From the NCBI GenBank assembly GCA_018857735.1, contig JABMCL010002295.1, positions 1,912,501-1,976,500 of the forward strand: 64,000 nt of DNA. The letters are read 5' to 3'. The notes under the pieces are model-generated. The model was given only the letters and a program-made list of their open reading frames with translations. It was not told the DNA's origin and made no database searches. The DNA is from Alviniconcha marisindica. Taxonomy: Eukaryota; Mollusca; Gastropoda; Provannidae. Positions 26,201-38,200 of the stretch are shown here, in pieces; within the stretch, counting starts at the first letter, position 1; every line of letters begins with the position of its first letter. A program made the position numbers and the translations under genes.

Positions 26201-29200
26201 ATTATTAGTGAAGTTGGTCAATTTAATGCTTGTTATATGTTTGCATATGTGTTCACCTTTGTTTTCTGTGGCATGTTAGTATGCATTCTGGTCAGAATTG
26301 TGTATGAGCATGTACTGCTTGTTATGTTGTCCAGGGCTGTTCAACAACACAAATATCCCCTTTTTATGTTTATTTGCATGTAATGTTTGTATGTGTCAGT
26401 TTTCAAAGACTGTATTTTGTATCATTCAGTTCAAAGTTTTCAGGGGGGAAACATTTTCATTTAAAGATTGTGTTTTTGAGAGTTGCCTCATAACATCAAC
26501 ACAAAATTCAAGATTCAAATTTACTTGCTGGCTCTCTTGTGTATGCCCATGTGAAATGGGGGGCGCCACAAATAAAGGATGGGTCTGTAATTTAAGGGAG
26601 GGGGGGGGGGGGATAAAAAATATTGAAGACCTCAAAAGAATCCTGTATATTCAGTTCAGTCTTGCATTCAGTTGAGAACTGTGCAGAGTCTGCACCAGAA
26701 ATACTGATGGTGATGATAATGGAACGCTCCATAGGAAGGCCATACTTATGGTGCATACAGGGGCAGTTACTTTGACAGTCACATTGCATTGATGGTAAAA
26801 CGGGGGACTTTCCTGATCTAAAAATAAATGCAAATGGTTATTTGCAGCCTTTGATGTCTTGTGCATGTGGAAGGAGAGCCGGATGTATGGACTCTTTTCT
26901 TTTATTTGCTCATGCATATAGGCCCAGTTGTGGAAATAGGAGTACAATGAATAAGCAAGGGGGTGATCATGGTAGGGAGGAGAGTTAATGAATAGGACAA
27001 CAATTGAAGATTGGTTTCTCAGGATGAGACAGCTCAAGCTGTTATCTTTCCTTGGTTGATAGGTAAAGAGCTTTTAATCAAGTTTTGCATTAACCAATTA
27101 TTTATGGTATTCTATAGTTAAGATTAACATATACCAGGAGGTAAAGAGCTTTTAATCAAGGTTTGCATTAACCAGTTATTTATGGTATTTTATGGTTAAG
27201 ATTAACATATACCAGGAAGAAATCCGCAGTTGGTCAGACATACCAGTTGCGATTTTATCTGACATGTTCTTAGCAACAGAAGCAACAACACAGTGAGAGT
27301 GTGTGTGGCATGTGTTACGCATGTGTTTGTGTTCTAGCCGGGGAGGGGAGCTGGGTGTTTGCTAGTAGAGTTCTAGTAGTACTATAGACACACATGTATC
27401 TGACCAGTTCCTGTGAACCACTTTTGCCATCCACAGATGTCACACCGGTTTGAAAAATGTCTAGCACAATCACTGACTGTTTTAATGTTTGCTTATGTTA
27501 GAGCCAAATGAGACAGCAAGAACAGTGAAAAGGTGGCATTGCCTTTGTTTTATGTCATTAATGACTACAGCAACAGCAGACAGATCTGGTAGTGGTATTT
27601 TTTTAACTGTTCATTAATTGATACAGTTTTATTTGATGCATTAGGAAGAATTTGGAAGAATTTCTGAAGCTGCTTTCATTAACATGGTGATCCTTGGAAT
27701 GTGATGATGTGTGGGAATATGCTGGAACGTTGAAGAAATGATTGTGTTAAATACCAAGATTTTGAGGGATGAACCTGTTAAGCAAAGCATAGTGACAGAA
27801 GTGGTGGTTGGTGCCATTAACACAGGTACAGCAGCAAACCCAGCAGGCGCCACAGCTCCTTACTCAACAGGAGCGTTCACAGCTGTTCCACCAGACCCAC
27901 CAGGCTCAGCTACTGCAGCAGCAGCTGCTCAAACAGACCTCTGCCGCTGCAGCCACTGCTGCAACTGCAGCCGCCATCCCCAACCCTTCTGCTGTTGCAA
28001 CACCTTCTGTACCCGTGGACAAGACCCAGGTACTGAGATGAGAGTCAAATTAAGCCAGATCGTTTTGGGCTTACATGAACAGTGTACTCACATGAAAAAT
28101 GTGAGTTGTATGTATGGGTGTTGAGCTGGATCACCATGGCACAAGCCCTAGCGCTGGGATTTAAATGGATGCAGAAAATGTCATAGTGTTGAATTTTGCT
28201 GATGGTAATGTTATTGAGCTTTACCCGTTCACATAATTCTTTGTGCCAGTCACAACAAAAATTTGACACAGCAAGTTGTATTTTTGGAGTTCTTACTCTT
28301 TCTGTCTTAGCTGTATTTCGATGACTCTTACATTGCATCATAGTATGCACAAAACAAAAAGCATTATCTGTAAATGATTTGGTCCTTACTTTGAGGCCGT
28401 TTTCCCCCCCCTTCAAACCGGTCGACTTTTGGGGTCAGTACTGTTGGATTTGTATCTCCCCACCCCTGTTTAAAAAAAAGAAAAGGGCTTGGGGGTGTTA
28501 TGGGAATCACTTGTTTCTTCTGGATGTTCCGCTTTAGCATGTGAGAGGTTGGAATGTAGCTAATTTATATTGTGCATTATTTAATAGGAAGCCAGCAGTT
28601 TGTTTTTGAAACAGCAGTTTACATTAAAACTACATTTTTGATCTAGGTTAGTCTGAATAGAATGTGTTCATAAAAGTTCGGCCATCTACTCCAAAATGGT
28701 AACTAGATTGTGTCTAATATTCATGCATGAGAAGTAATATAAAAGGTGAGGTGTATCATTGTTTGGTATCTAGAAACAAAACAAAAATGGGTGGGGTGGG
28801 TAGGTGGCCAGAGTTGTCTGATGGTCTTATGATACCTTGTGCAATCGTGCAGTCTTGGTGTTCATGTGCATTGTGCTGTCTGCTTTGCTCCATGTGCATC
28901 ATCCATTGTATTCTTTGAGTGATAATGATTTGTGTATGTAGGTACATTGCAGGAGTTGGTTGGATTGTGTTACTGTTGATGTAGTTGTTGACCATTTGTC
29001 ACTGTTCATTGATTGATCAAGCTCTTTGTTTTCTGGTGAGATTGCTCTATTCTGAGTACATATCAGCCATGCATACATACCGCATTCTTGTTGAAAGGGG
29101 AAGGACCCTCATCATGCAACAAGTCATTTTCTCTGGAACAGGTTTTGGCATTTGATTGATGTTAGGGAAAATAAGCTTAAAAGTTTAATGTGGATGCTCA

Positions 29201-32200
29201 GATATAACCCTCTTGGCCCAGATCTTCAATTTTCACAAAGGATTTACTCTCTTTGTTGTTGTTTTTATGCTAGTACATTAAAATTTGGTTAAAATGTTAT
29301 TTGAATGACCATACTGGGTTGTTGGACTTGCTGTTGTTTTAAACTGCCTATGAAGTAAGTGGTGATGCAGCATGTTTCGCCTTGATATGGCCTACAATGT
29401 TTCCTGACCTTTTAAAAACAAATGTTTGGTTAATTACTCCCCCTCTCCACCCCCTACCCCTTTAAAACCCTAACTGTTGAAATAATACATGTAGTACTAG
29501 TAATTTGAACTCAAATTCCCGTTACCTATCTGCCCAGGGTTACAACCATTACCGTTCCTGTTTTGTGCTTAGTGTGAAACTAATGAAAGTAATATGAGGT
29601 GTTTTTTTCATTGTACTGAAGGATACTTTGAGCCACTCCTCTTCTGGTGCTCTTTGTCACTTATAAATTTAACAAAAGGTCTTTTTCCACATTTTCATTC
29701 ACGGATTTGGAATGCTCAGTCATTGCTTAGTTTAAGTGTGTGTGTTTGATGGTTGTTTGCATGCATATTTACAATGGGTCATGGGAATTTTGAAAAAATC
29801 ATGTTCTTATTGAGGACATTTTGTCAGTTTATATTATAAATGAACAAATGCATACCTATTTGTTTTATATTTGTTTTTACCACCAGATGTCTAAAATCCA
29901 GTATTTTCCACAGAGTTTTCATTGGGTGGCAAGCATGTTCGAAAACATAGTACTTGAAATGATTCAAATTATTTGTCAGTGAAGCTGTGTTTGTGTAGTT
30001 TTTATGTTGGTTTTTTTCCTTCTGTTTTTAGCAGGGCAACTTGTACCAGTCTTCGTTGGATGTTGACTCGCAAACAGAGAGCAATCATGATACAGCGCTG
30101 ACTTTGGCCTGTGCGGGAGGTCACTCTGAGTTGGTTAGTCTTCTCCTGGCAAAGGGGGCTGACATTGAACACAGAGACAAAAAAGGTACCATTTCCTAAA
30201 GTTATTTTTACATTTTTCATTTTACATGAAAAACTCGAGGTGTGTGTAACTGGTGCGTGCGAGGCCAGCATTTCTGGCAAAAAACAACTACTTGAAGTGG
30301 GCATTTTTACAGACACGTTAAATGTGATGAATGTCATGTTTTGCATGACATTATTAGCATGACAGCAGTACTTGTTTTGCTTTACTTATGCATAGTAGCC
30401 TCACAGTCATGCACACAGTATCATGCCTGTGCACATAATATTGCTTATTTGATACACCCATTTTGTATGGCAAACTGCTGAAAAACATCTTTACATCAGT
30501 CTGAGACTTGGGAATGGTTGTGACTTGCCAGCAGAAATGGGCTGAGGGAATTTAAACTGTCATTGGACTATTGGACTGTTGTAGGGTTGAATTCAATACT
30601 ATATACAAATAAAAAGTTGCATTGACATTGTTATTGATATCAGCTTCTCTTTTTCCGATGCTGGTTCAAAATTATAAAGAGTGAAAGAGAAAAGGCTTTA
30701 CTGTGCAGGTGAACAGACACATGCAGAGATTAAGATCAAGAATTGCATTGCAGGTTTTACCCCCCTGATTTTGGGAGCGACAGCTGGTCACCTGGAGGTG
30801 GTGGAGATTTTGTTGGATCATGGTGCTGACATTGAAGCCCAGTCGGAGAGGACCAAGGACACGCCACTCTCCCTGGCCTGTTCAGGGGGTAGATACGAGG
30901 TGGGATTTGTCAGGGTGTCTCTCTGGTTGGATGTATTTGATCTGTGTGTGTGCACATCGGTGGTTAGTGTTGCTCAGGGGTTAGATACAAGGTGGGATTT
31001 GACAGAGTGCGTATCTGTGTGGACATGTTAGATCTGGGTGTCTCTGTGCATTGGTGGTTATTGTTCCGGAAGTGGAAATGAACATGGCTGGATTTGACAG
31101 AGTGCGTCTCTGTGTGGATGTGTTTGACCTTTGTGTCTTCGCTTTGGTGTTAGTGTTAATTTGAAAACTCTTCAGTGCTTTCATCAGCCATGATTTGTTG
31201 CAGGTGGTTGAACTACTCTTGGCAAGAGGTGCAAACAAGGAGCACCGTAATGTTTCTGATTACACTCCGCTCAGTCTGGCAGCCTCCGGGGGTTATGTCA
31301 ACATCATCAAGCTGCTGCTTTCTCATGGGGCAGAGATCAATTCAAGGTTAGAATTTTTTCCTGTGTGTAATTGATATAACAGCAAAAACGCTTGCTGCCT
31401 GTAAGCCATCACAATGAAGATGCTGAGTGTATTTTGTCCTAACGTTTAATATGTAAATGACTAAAACATTGACACAATCTGATTTTTTCAAATATAAAGG
31501 TAGATATTGTCTACTAATTCTTTATACAAGAGATGTAAAAGTCAGTTATACACTGATACCTCTGTAAAATCTTACTGCAAGTTACAGATAGCATCTGATG
31601 TGTATGTTGGTAGGTATGGTTATTGAATTCTTGCACTTTGTGATATACATTATATATGTAAATGTACATGTGACTTCTGTTGGTCTCATGTTTTTCTTTA
31701 CTGAGTGGACTGTTGGCCTTTATTCTCTCACATGACCAAGAACTTTCAAACTTGACGGCATAGGAATCATGTTTGACTAAATCTGATTTTACTTGGGGTT
31801 TTCAGTCAGATCATGAGAGGCATGGTGGATTACATCATAGCCCAGTATCTATACAATTTAAAATTACTTGCTTTCTAGTATCTTTTATGTAAAACAAAAG
31901 ATGGAAATAAAGATGCAATTTACATCATTTGGTAATATTGCAGGACTGGAAGCAAACTGGGTATTTCACCACTTATGCTGGCTGCCATGAATGGACACAC
32001 ACAGGCTGTCAAACTTCTTCTGGACATGGGCAGTGATATCAATGCACAGGTTAGCTGAATAGTATATTCTGAAATACAGGTAACAGGTATGGATGTGAGC
32101 GGGTTACTATGTAGGTGGGTGCATGCTAATGTGTATTTCCGCCGTCCCATTCTACCTGATGTGGCATAACTTGTACTGTGTGTGTGTTTCTTGTGATTCC

Positions 32201-35200
32201 CATTTGTGTTGTTGATAGGAACTTACATTTAATAAATATATAGCTTGCTGCTTTCATTGGGTAAACTGAGGAGGAGCTGTTAAAGTGACTTGCATTAAAA
32301 CAGAGTGAAGGATGCTTTGCGTGTTTACAAATTACTGTCTGTAGCACTTGCTCATTCATGCATACTTCAGTTCAGTTCTGAGATAGAATGGGATACATTT
32401 GTGCTTTTTCGAATGCTTGAGAACTGTAGTACTGAAATTGATGAAACTGGGTGTTTGTAATGTGTAATGGGTTGTTTTCAGATTGAAACAAACCGGAATA
32501 CTGCACTGACGCTGGCCTGCTTTCAAGGTCGACATGAGGTGGTCAGTCTGCTGGTGGACAGGAAGGCCAACATTGAACACAGAGCAAAGGTAACAGTTTT
32601 TGTTAGTGAACAGGAAACCCCAACAACAACAAAGTGTGAGATTTGTCGCTACAGAGACTGTTAAAGTCTAGGCTATCTAGTTTAGATTTTTGTTGGTGGT
32701 GCAGAAATAGAATTTGATTGAAACAAACCCACAAAGAGACTAACAGTTGTATGATTGTTAAAACTCAGTTTGGTGTGCTTAGGTAACTAGTAGTTTGAGC
32801 TCGAGTAGTGAACAATTATGTAATGATATTTTTCATAACCCCCATATTTTTACCTCTAACATAACAATAGAATAGAATTTGAATATAAATCACATTCACA
32901 TTGAGACACCTCAAGCATATGACTATGACTATAAGCAATTCAAATCCCCGGAATTGTGGCTGGCAGGCTATGTGTCCAGTTATGAACCATTATTTCTAGA
33001 AACTGTATCTTCCAAGAATGATTTGGTCAGAAACCTGTCAACAAAAATGGAAAAGATACATAAAGTTTGGTGTTGGTCTTTGGAAAGATTTTGGGGTCTT
33101 GTGCCTGTCAGCGTATATGATTATATACTTGGTGCATAGCTTTACCAGTGCATGTTCGTTACTCTGTTTGTCAGACTGGCCTCACACCTCTCATGGAGGC
33201 TGCCTCAGGTGGATACGTTGAGGTGGGCCGAGTCCTGCTGGATAAGGGAGCTGATGTCAACGCACCGCCAGTGCCATCCTCGCGAGATACAGCCTTGACC
33301 ATCGCTGCCGATAAAGGCCATTACCGTTTTGTGGAGCTCTTGTTGCACAGGACTGCCTCAGTGGATGTGAAGAACAAGAAGGGCAACTCTCCTCTGTGGC
33401 TTGCTTGTAATGGTGAGTGAACAAATGCATCCCAGTGTCAGCACCCCATCTGGCTTAGCTGGAAAAGGGCTCAGATGTGTGGGGCAGCAGTTGTGAACAG
33501 TTTTTTATTATTTTTTTATTATATATAATGCAGACTACTCTTTCTGTATTTGAATTATTATTTTTTTAAAGCCCACCACAAATTTGAGAATATGGTTAGA
33601 GGCAGTTCCACAATATGGTTAGAGGCAGCTTCCTAAAAGGTGCCTTTCTTTGTGGAACTGTCTGTGTGCATATTTGCTATAACAGTTCCTGAAAGAAAAC
33701 AAACCTGCTGACTACAGTGCTGTGGTTAGCTAGAAATTGCTGGCTGCTGTGTTTATAATTTTCTTTTGTTTTTATATTCTGCATAGATGTTTGTGCTTGC
33801 TAGTTTGTCATGAATCTAATTGAAACACTGTTTTTATTCAGGGGGCCACTTGGATGTTGTTCAGCTCCTGGTAACAGCTGGGGCAGACATTGACAGTCAG
33901 GATAATCGAAAAGTTTCCTGTCTGATGGCGGCATTCCGAAAAGGTCACATCAAGGTGGTGAAATGGATGGTGAAACACGTCAGTCAGTTTCCTTCCGACA
34001 CTGAGCTTCAGCGCTTCATTTCCACTGTGGCAGACAAGGTAGGCTTCAGTTTGAATGGCAACTACTTTGTATGACTTAATTTTGTGGGCATTGTGATATG
34101 TTTGAAGTTTAGGTTTTGAATTTTTAAAAATATATGTCTTTATAATTTAAAAAAATCTAACTTTGGGCTCATGGAACTGTGCACAGACCATGGTGCATAC
34201 CATTTATCACTAGGATTTTTGTGATGGGTAGAGTTCAAAGTGTTGTTTTGTCTTCCAGGAGTTGCAAAAGAAGTGCCAGCAGTGCATGGACATCATTGTG
34301 TCTGCCAAGGATCGGCAGGCAGCAGAAGCAAACAAAAACGCCAACAGCTTGCTGCAGGAGATTGACCGGGAAAGAGAACTTGATGAACAAAAACGCCAGA
34401 TTGCAGCCAAGCGCCGTGAGAGACGGAAGGAGCGCAAGAAAAAGGAGAAGCTGGAAAAGTCCAAGGACAACAAGGAGTGAGTTAACCAACTTGCTATGCA
34501 TTTCCAACAGTAATATTGTAAATCAGTGTTCAATACTGACCTTGCAACTATCTGTAGCACAAAATTTGTCACATAAACTTCCAGATCCACTCATAGTTGC
34601 TTCAAGAATATATTTTTTTAAATAGAAAGTTTTCTGAATGGCGGTATCCAGCATCACTAATTGTGTACCAAATGCATTTCAAATTGCATGTGAAGTGATA
34701 CTGTGCAATGATCTATGTGCTTCTAGGTTTGTGGCAGAAACTTTACGTGACTTGGAGGTGTCTTAGCCTTGTAAAAGTGAAATGAGAGAAGGGAACATGG
34801 GGGCTTGTGAAAGTCAGACTCAATCACAGTGGCTGGCCACATACTGATGCTTACAGATTTCAGTCTGGTAATCATAATAATAATAATGGGAGATTTCTAG
34901 AGTGCCTACACTTCAAAGTCACAAACTTCTGGATGGTTAAATAACACAAACCCAGAACAAGAAGGGGGGAGAAAAAAGGTTTCCTGCCTCACATGCACAA
35001 ATATACACCAAGCACCATGCCAGCCAGAATCAGAACTAGGTCAGCAGTCAAAATATTGTTGGAAGAGGAAGATTAAGGCTGGACTTGAAAGTTGAAAATG
35101 ATAGGCTGTAACTGACAGAGAGATTGCAAGGTCTTAGTGGCCGAGTAAAAGGAAGCTTGCTGTAAAACTATTTAGACAATGAAACTCTCCACCACCACCA

Positions 35201-38200
35201 CCTTCAAAGCATTCACCAGCCACTTCATGTTCCCCTTGGTGGTAGGACCAACAGAACCAATGCAATATGTGTACACCACAGCATGAAGTAAGAGTAATTG
35301 GTGAGTGGAACTTTAGAGAATATGGGAGTGGTTACGAGCTGCATATTAAGTGGACTGATTTTTCTTTTCTGCTGCAGCAAAAATTCATCTCCAGAACCTG
35401 AGAGTGAAAGTGGTGTACAGGACCAAGACATTGATGAAGACGACGATGAAGAGAATGTGCGAGTGGAGCCGCCATCTGCCACAGTGACCTCTACAATTGG
35501 TATGTTCCTGGAGGCCCATGTTGGGGTACTGCAGATACAGAAATTAAGATCCCCTGTTTTAGATACCCAGAGCTATCAAACATCCCCACTTTTAAACCTG
35601 GGAGATAATGCATGAGCGCAACATATAGCTGTGTATGCTTTTCCTACAGCCAGGAGTTGTCTTGTTTAATTTCCACTTTCCCAGTTCATTCAGCTTCATT
35701 TTGTAAAACGGTTTTATTCCTCATCAGGCACAAGGTGATGGTTGTCATGAACAGTGAATCAAATGTTTGCATGTAATTGGATTTGTTTTGCCGCAATATT
35801 TTTAAGATGTTACTATGTTTTCTACCTTCATCAAAACTTGATGAACAGAAATGACAGAAACATCCTAAAAACAGTTTTGTTGAAGGTTGAATTTTTTTTC
35901 CAGCTTGGACACTGTTGATATAGTTTGGTACATTTTGATGGATGTTTTGGGATTGTGTGTGATACCTTGATACTGTATTTCACTTGATATGACCCACATG
36001 GGTTGACTGGATGTGAAAGATCAGGTAACTCAGACCGGGTCACTGGGGGTTTTGAGGAGAAAATAACCACAAATATTGTTTGAGATAAGAGATTTTGATG
36101 ACATTCCAGTTGCAATTCGTAAGTTTTGTATCTTTATGGGGGGGAGGGGGGATATTTTCAAAACCTGTCAAAAATAATTATTTTATAAACTGCAGAAACA
36201 TTTGTGATCAGATATGGTCTTAAACGGATGAGTTTCTGTTTGTTGCAGGCACCACGTTGGTGATGAACAGTGAGGCTAAAGCTTCCAGGAGCAGTCCAGC
36301 GAAGGTCTCCTCACATGTCCCGTTTTCTATCTCTGCTGTCACCGCTTCCCGTACTGTACCTGCTCCTCTGACTTCCTTCACTTCTATTGCCAGCGACACC
36401 ATAATAAAAAATGAGAAACGCCTCTACAATGCGGAAATGAGAAAAAATCGTCGCAACAAGAAAGAGAAGCTGTTGGAGGCTGCAGGCACCAAGGAGAGCC
36501 ATACTGCTGGGAACAGCAAATCCTCTGCACTGGCAACATCCAACAGTTCTCCCATGACCAGTACTTCAGGGAAGGTTGGTCTCCACTCCAACAACCCCGC
36601 CAGCAGCGACATGCCAGGTTCCAGTGCCAGCCTCACCAACAGCAACTCCAGCACCTCTCAGTCCTCTGCGAACTCCAAGCGCAAAAGAAACGACATAGTG
36701 AAACCAGTTGGCGCTGGAAAGAGTGGTAAGTACATCTAATAGTATGCATTGACTTGTACCTTTGGATGGTATTTTTTGAGAACAGACTGATAGCTTTCAT
36801 CTGTGGGCACTTGTTTTTGTTGTTTGTATTTCCTTTTATGTACTATTAACTGGGGCATTAAATGTAGCTAACATTCAGGTAGAAGTTAAAAGGAACAATA
36901 TTAAACAATCAGGGAAAACCTCAAACCTCAGTTTTCTAATTGATTCTAGGTGGATGCAGTATTTTTTTTTTGTGTGTGTGTGTGATTTTTTCACCAGTGG
37001 CTATTTTTGGGACTTGCTTTCGCAATCTTGGACATTTTAAAAATAAGTTTCCTTTGCAGTGACACTTTGAGGCATTATATTGTGCTATGTTTACATTGTT
37101 GAGGCCACTTCCTGTCAACTGCAGTCCCAGGAAAGTGGAAAGAAAAAATGCAGTGTGGCTACTCAAACAGAATGATTGAATCAGTTGGAAGATGGTCTGC
37201 AATACAGGATTAATAGTTCATACTTGTAGACTGGAAACAGTGTGAGAAATCTTGGTACTGCATGGTGCATGGAAACGGTTTGGACTGATTTCTAACAGGG
37301 ATGATCTGGTATTCTTCTTGTCTTTAACTTGATGTTAACTGCACTGGCTTGCTTTCTGCAGGAGTTGGAGACCTGGATGATTTTGGTCCCAAGTCATTGC
37401 TGCCAAACAAGGAAATTGACCGATTAAGCAAAAACATGGACAAAGTCAAAATCGGTACAAGGTGAGAATTCATTTGACATCTCCTTTCATTCACTTGCAG
37501 TGCATGCTTCTGTCTCTTCCCTTCACTTTAATAAACTTGTATGTGCTGGGACGTTAAAGAGTAAATGAAAATAGTGGGCGGTAATTTGCACATTAAGTAG
37601 TGCTTATTACCAGCAAGGCTTCAGAGTTTCTACCTTACAGTATATAGGCTGATCCCAATATAAGTGGCTTAGAATATTCAGTATTATAATTTCCTGCATT
37701 GAAGAGAATTTGATGATCTGTGTGGACTGTCTGGCTAACCATAGCAAACGGTTTAATGTTGAAGTTTTCTCAGTCACTAGACATAGCATCAACAGTCACT
37801 GAGATGATTGAACTTGTTTACACCAGTTTGGCCAAGTTGACAGTGATGGGGAAAACCGAAGTTGAATTTTGTATTAAGTTTCAGTCCAAATTAAGTTCAA
37901 ATTTGTGTGTGGTTGGTTATTATTGCATGGACAATATCGATTGTGTTATGCACTTTTTTGTGACTTTCTCCTGTGCTTAAGTAAACTTAGGAAAATGACA
38001 CAACAGTTTTTTGGCTTGCAGATCATTTCAGAGAGATCTTTAAAACTGTGCTGACTTTTACATTTTCATGTCATTTTGATCACTGTTACCTACTTCCAAG
38101 GTCAGAGTGGTATTATATTTCTCTTAAGATTGAAATCATGCCACTAAAAAAAATTCAGTCAGTGTAGAGTAAAGGTAACTGTTCAGAATTGATAAGTTTA

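Larger units (their letters stand above)
25401..27825 (+). other. Intron A17 (2.4 kb)
   Basis: Canonical gtctgt...cacag ends. It carries a 31-bp duplication, a 78-bp tandem duplication and one copy of a dispersed repeat shared with 55.5 kb (separate entries). No exon supported. Confidence 0.75.

Noticed and set aside
34477..34480. Stop at the end of exon A26 as the protein's end
   Set aside because: The gtgagt donor overlaps it, and the next exon continues with the family's acidic EPPSAT.T.TIG segment.
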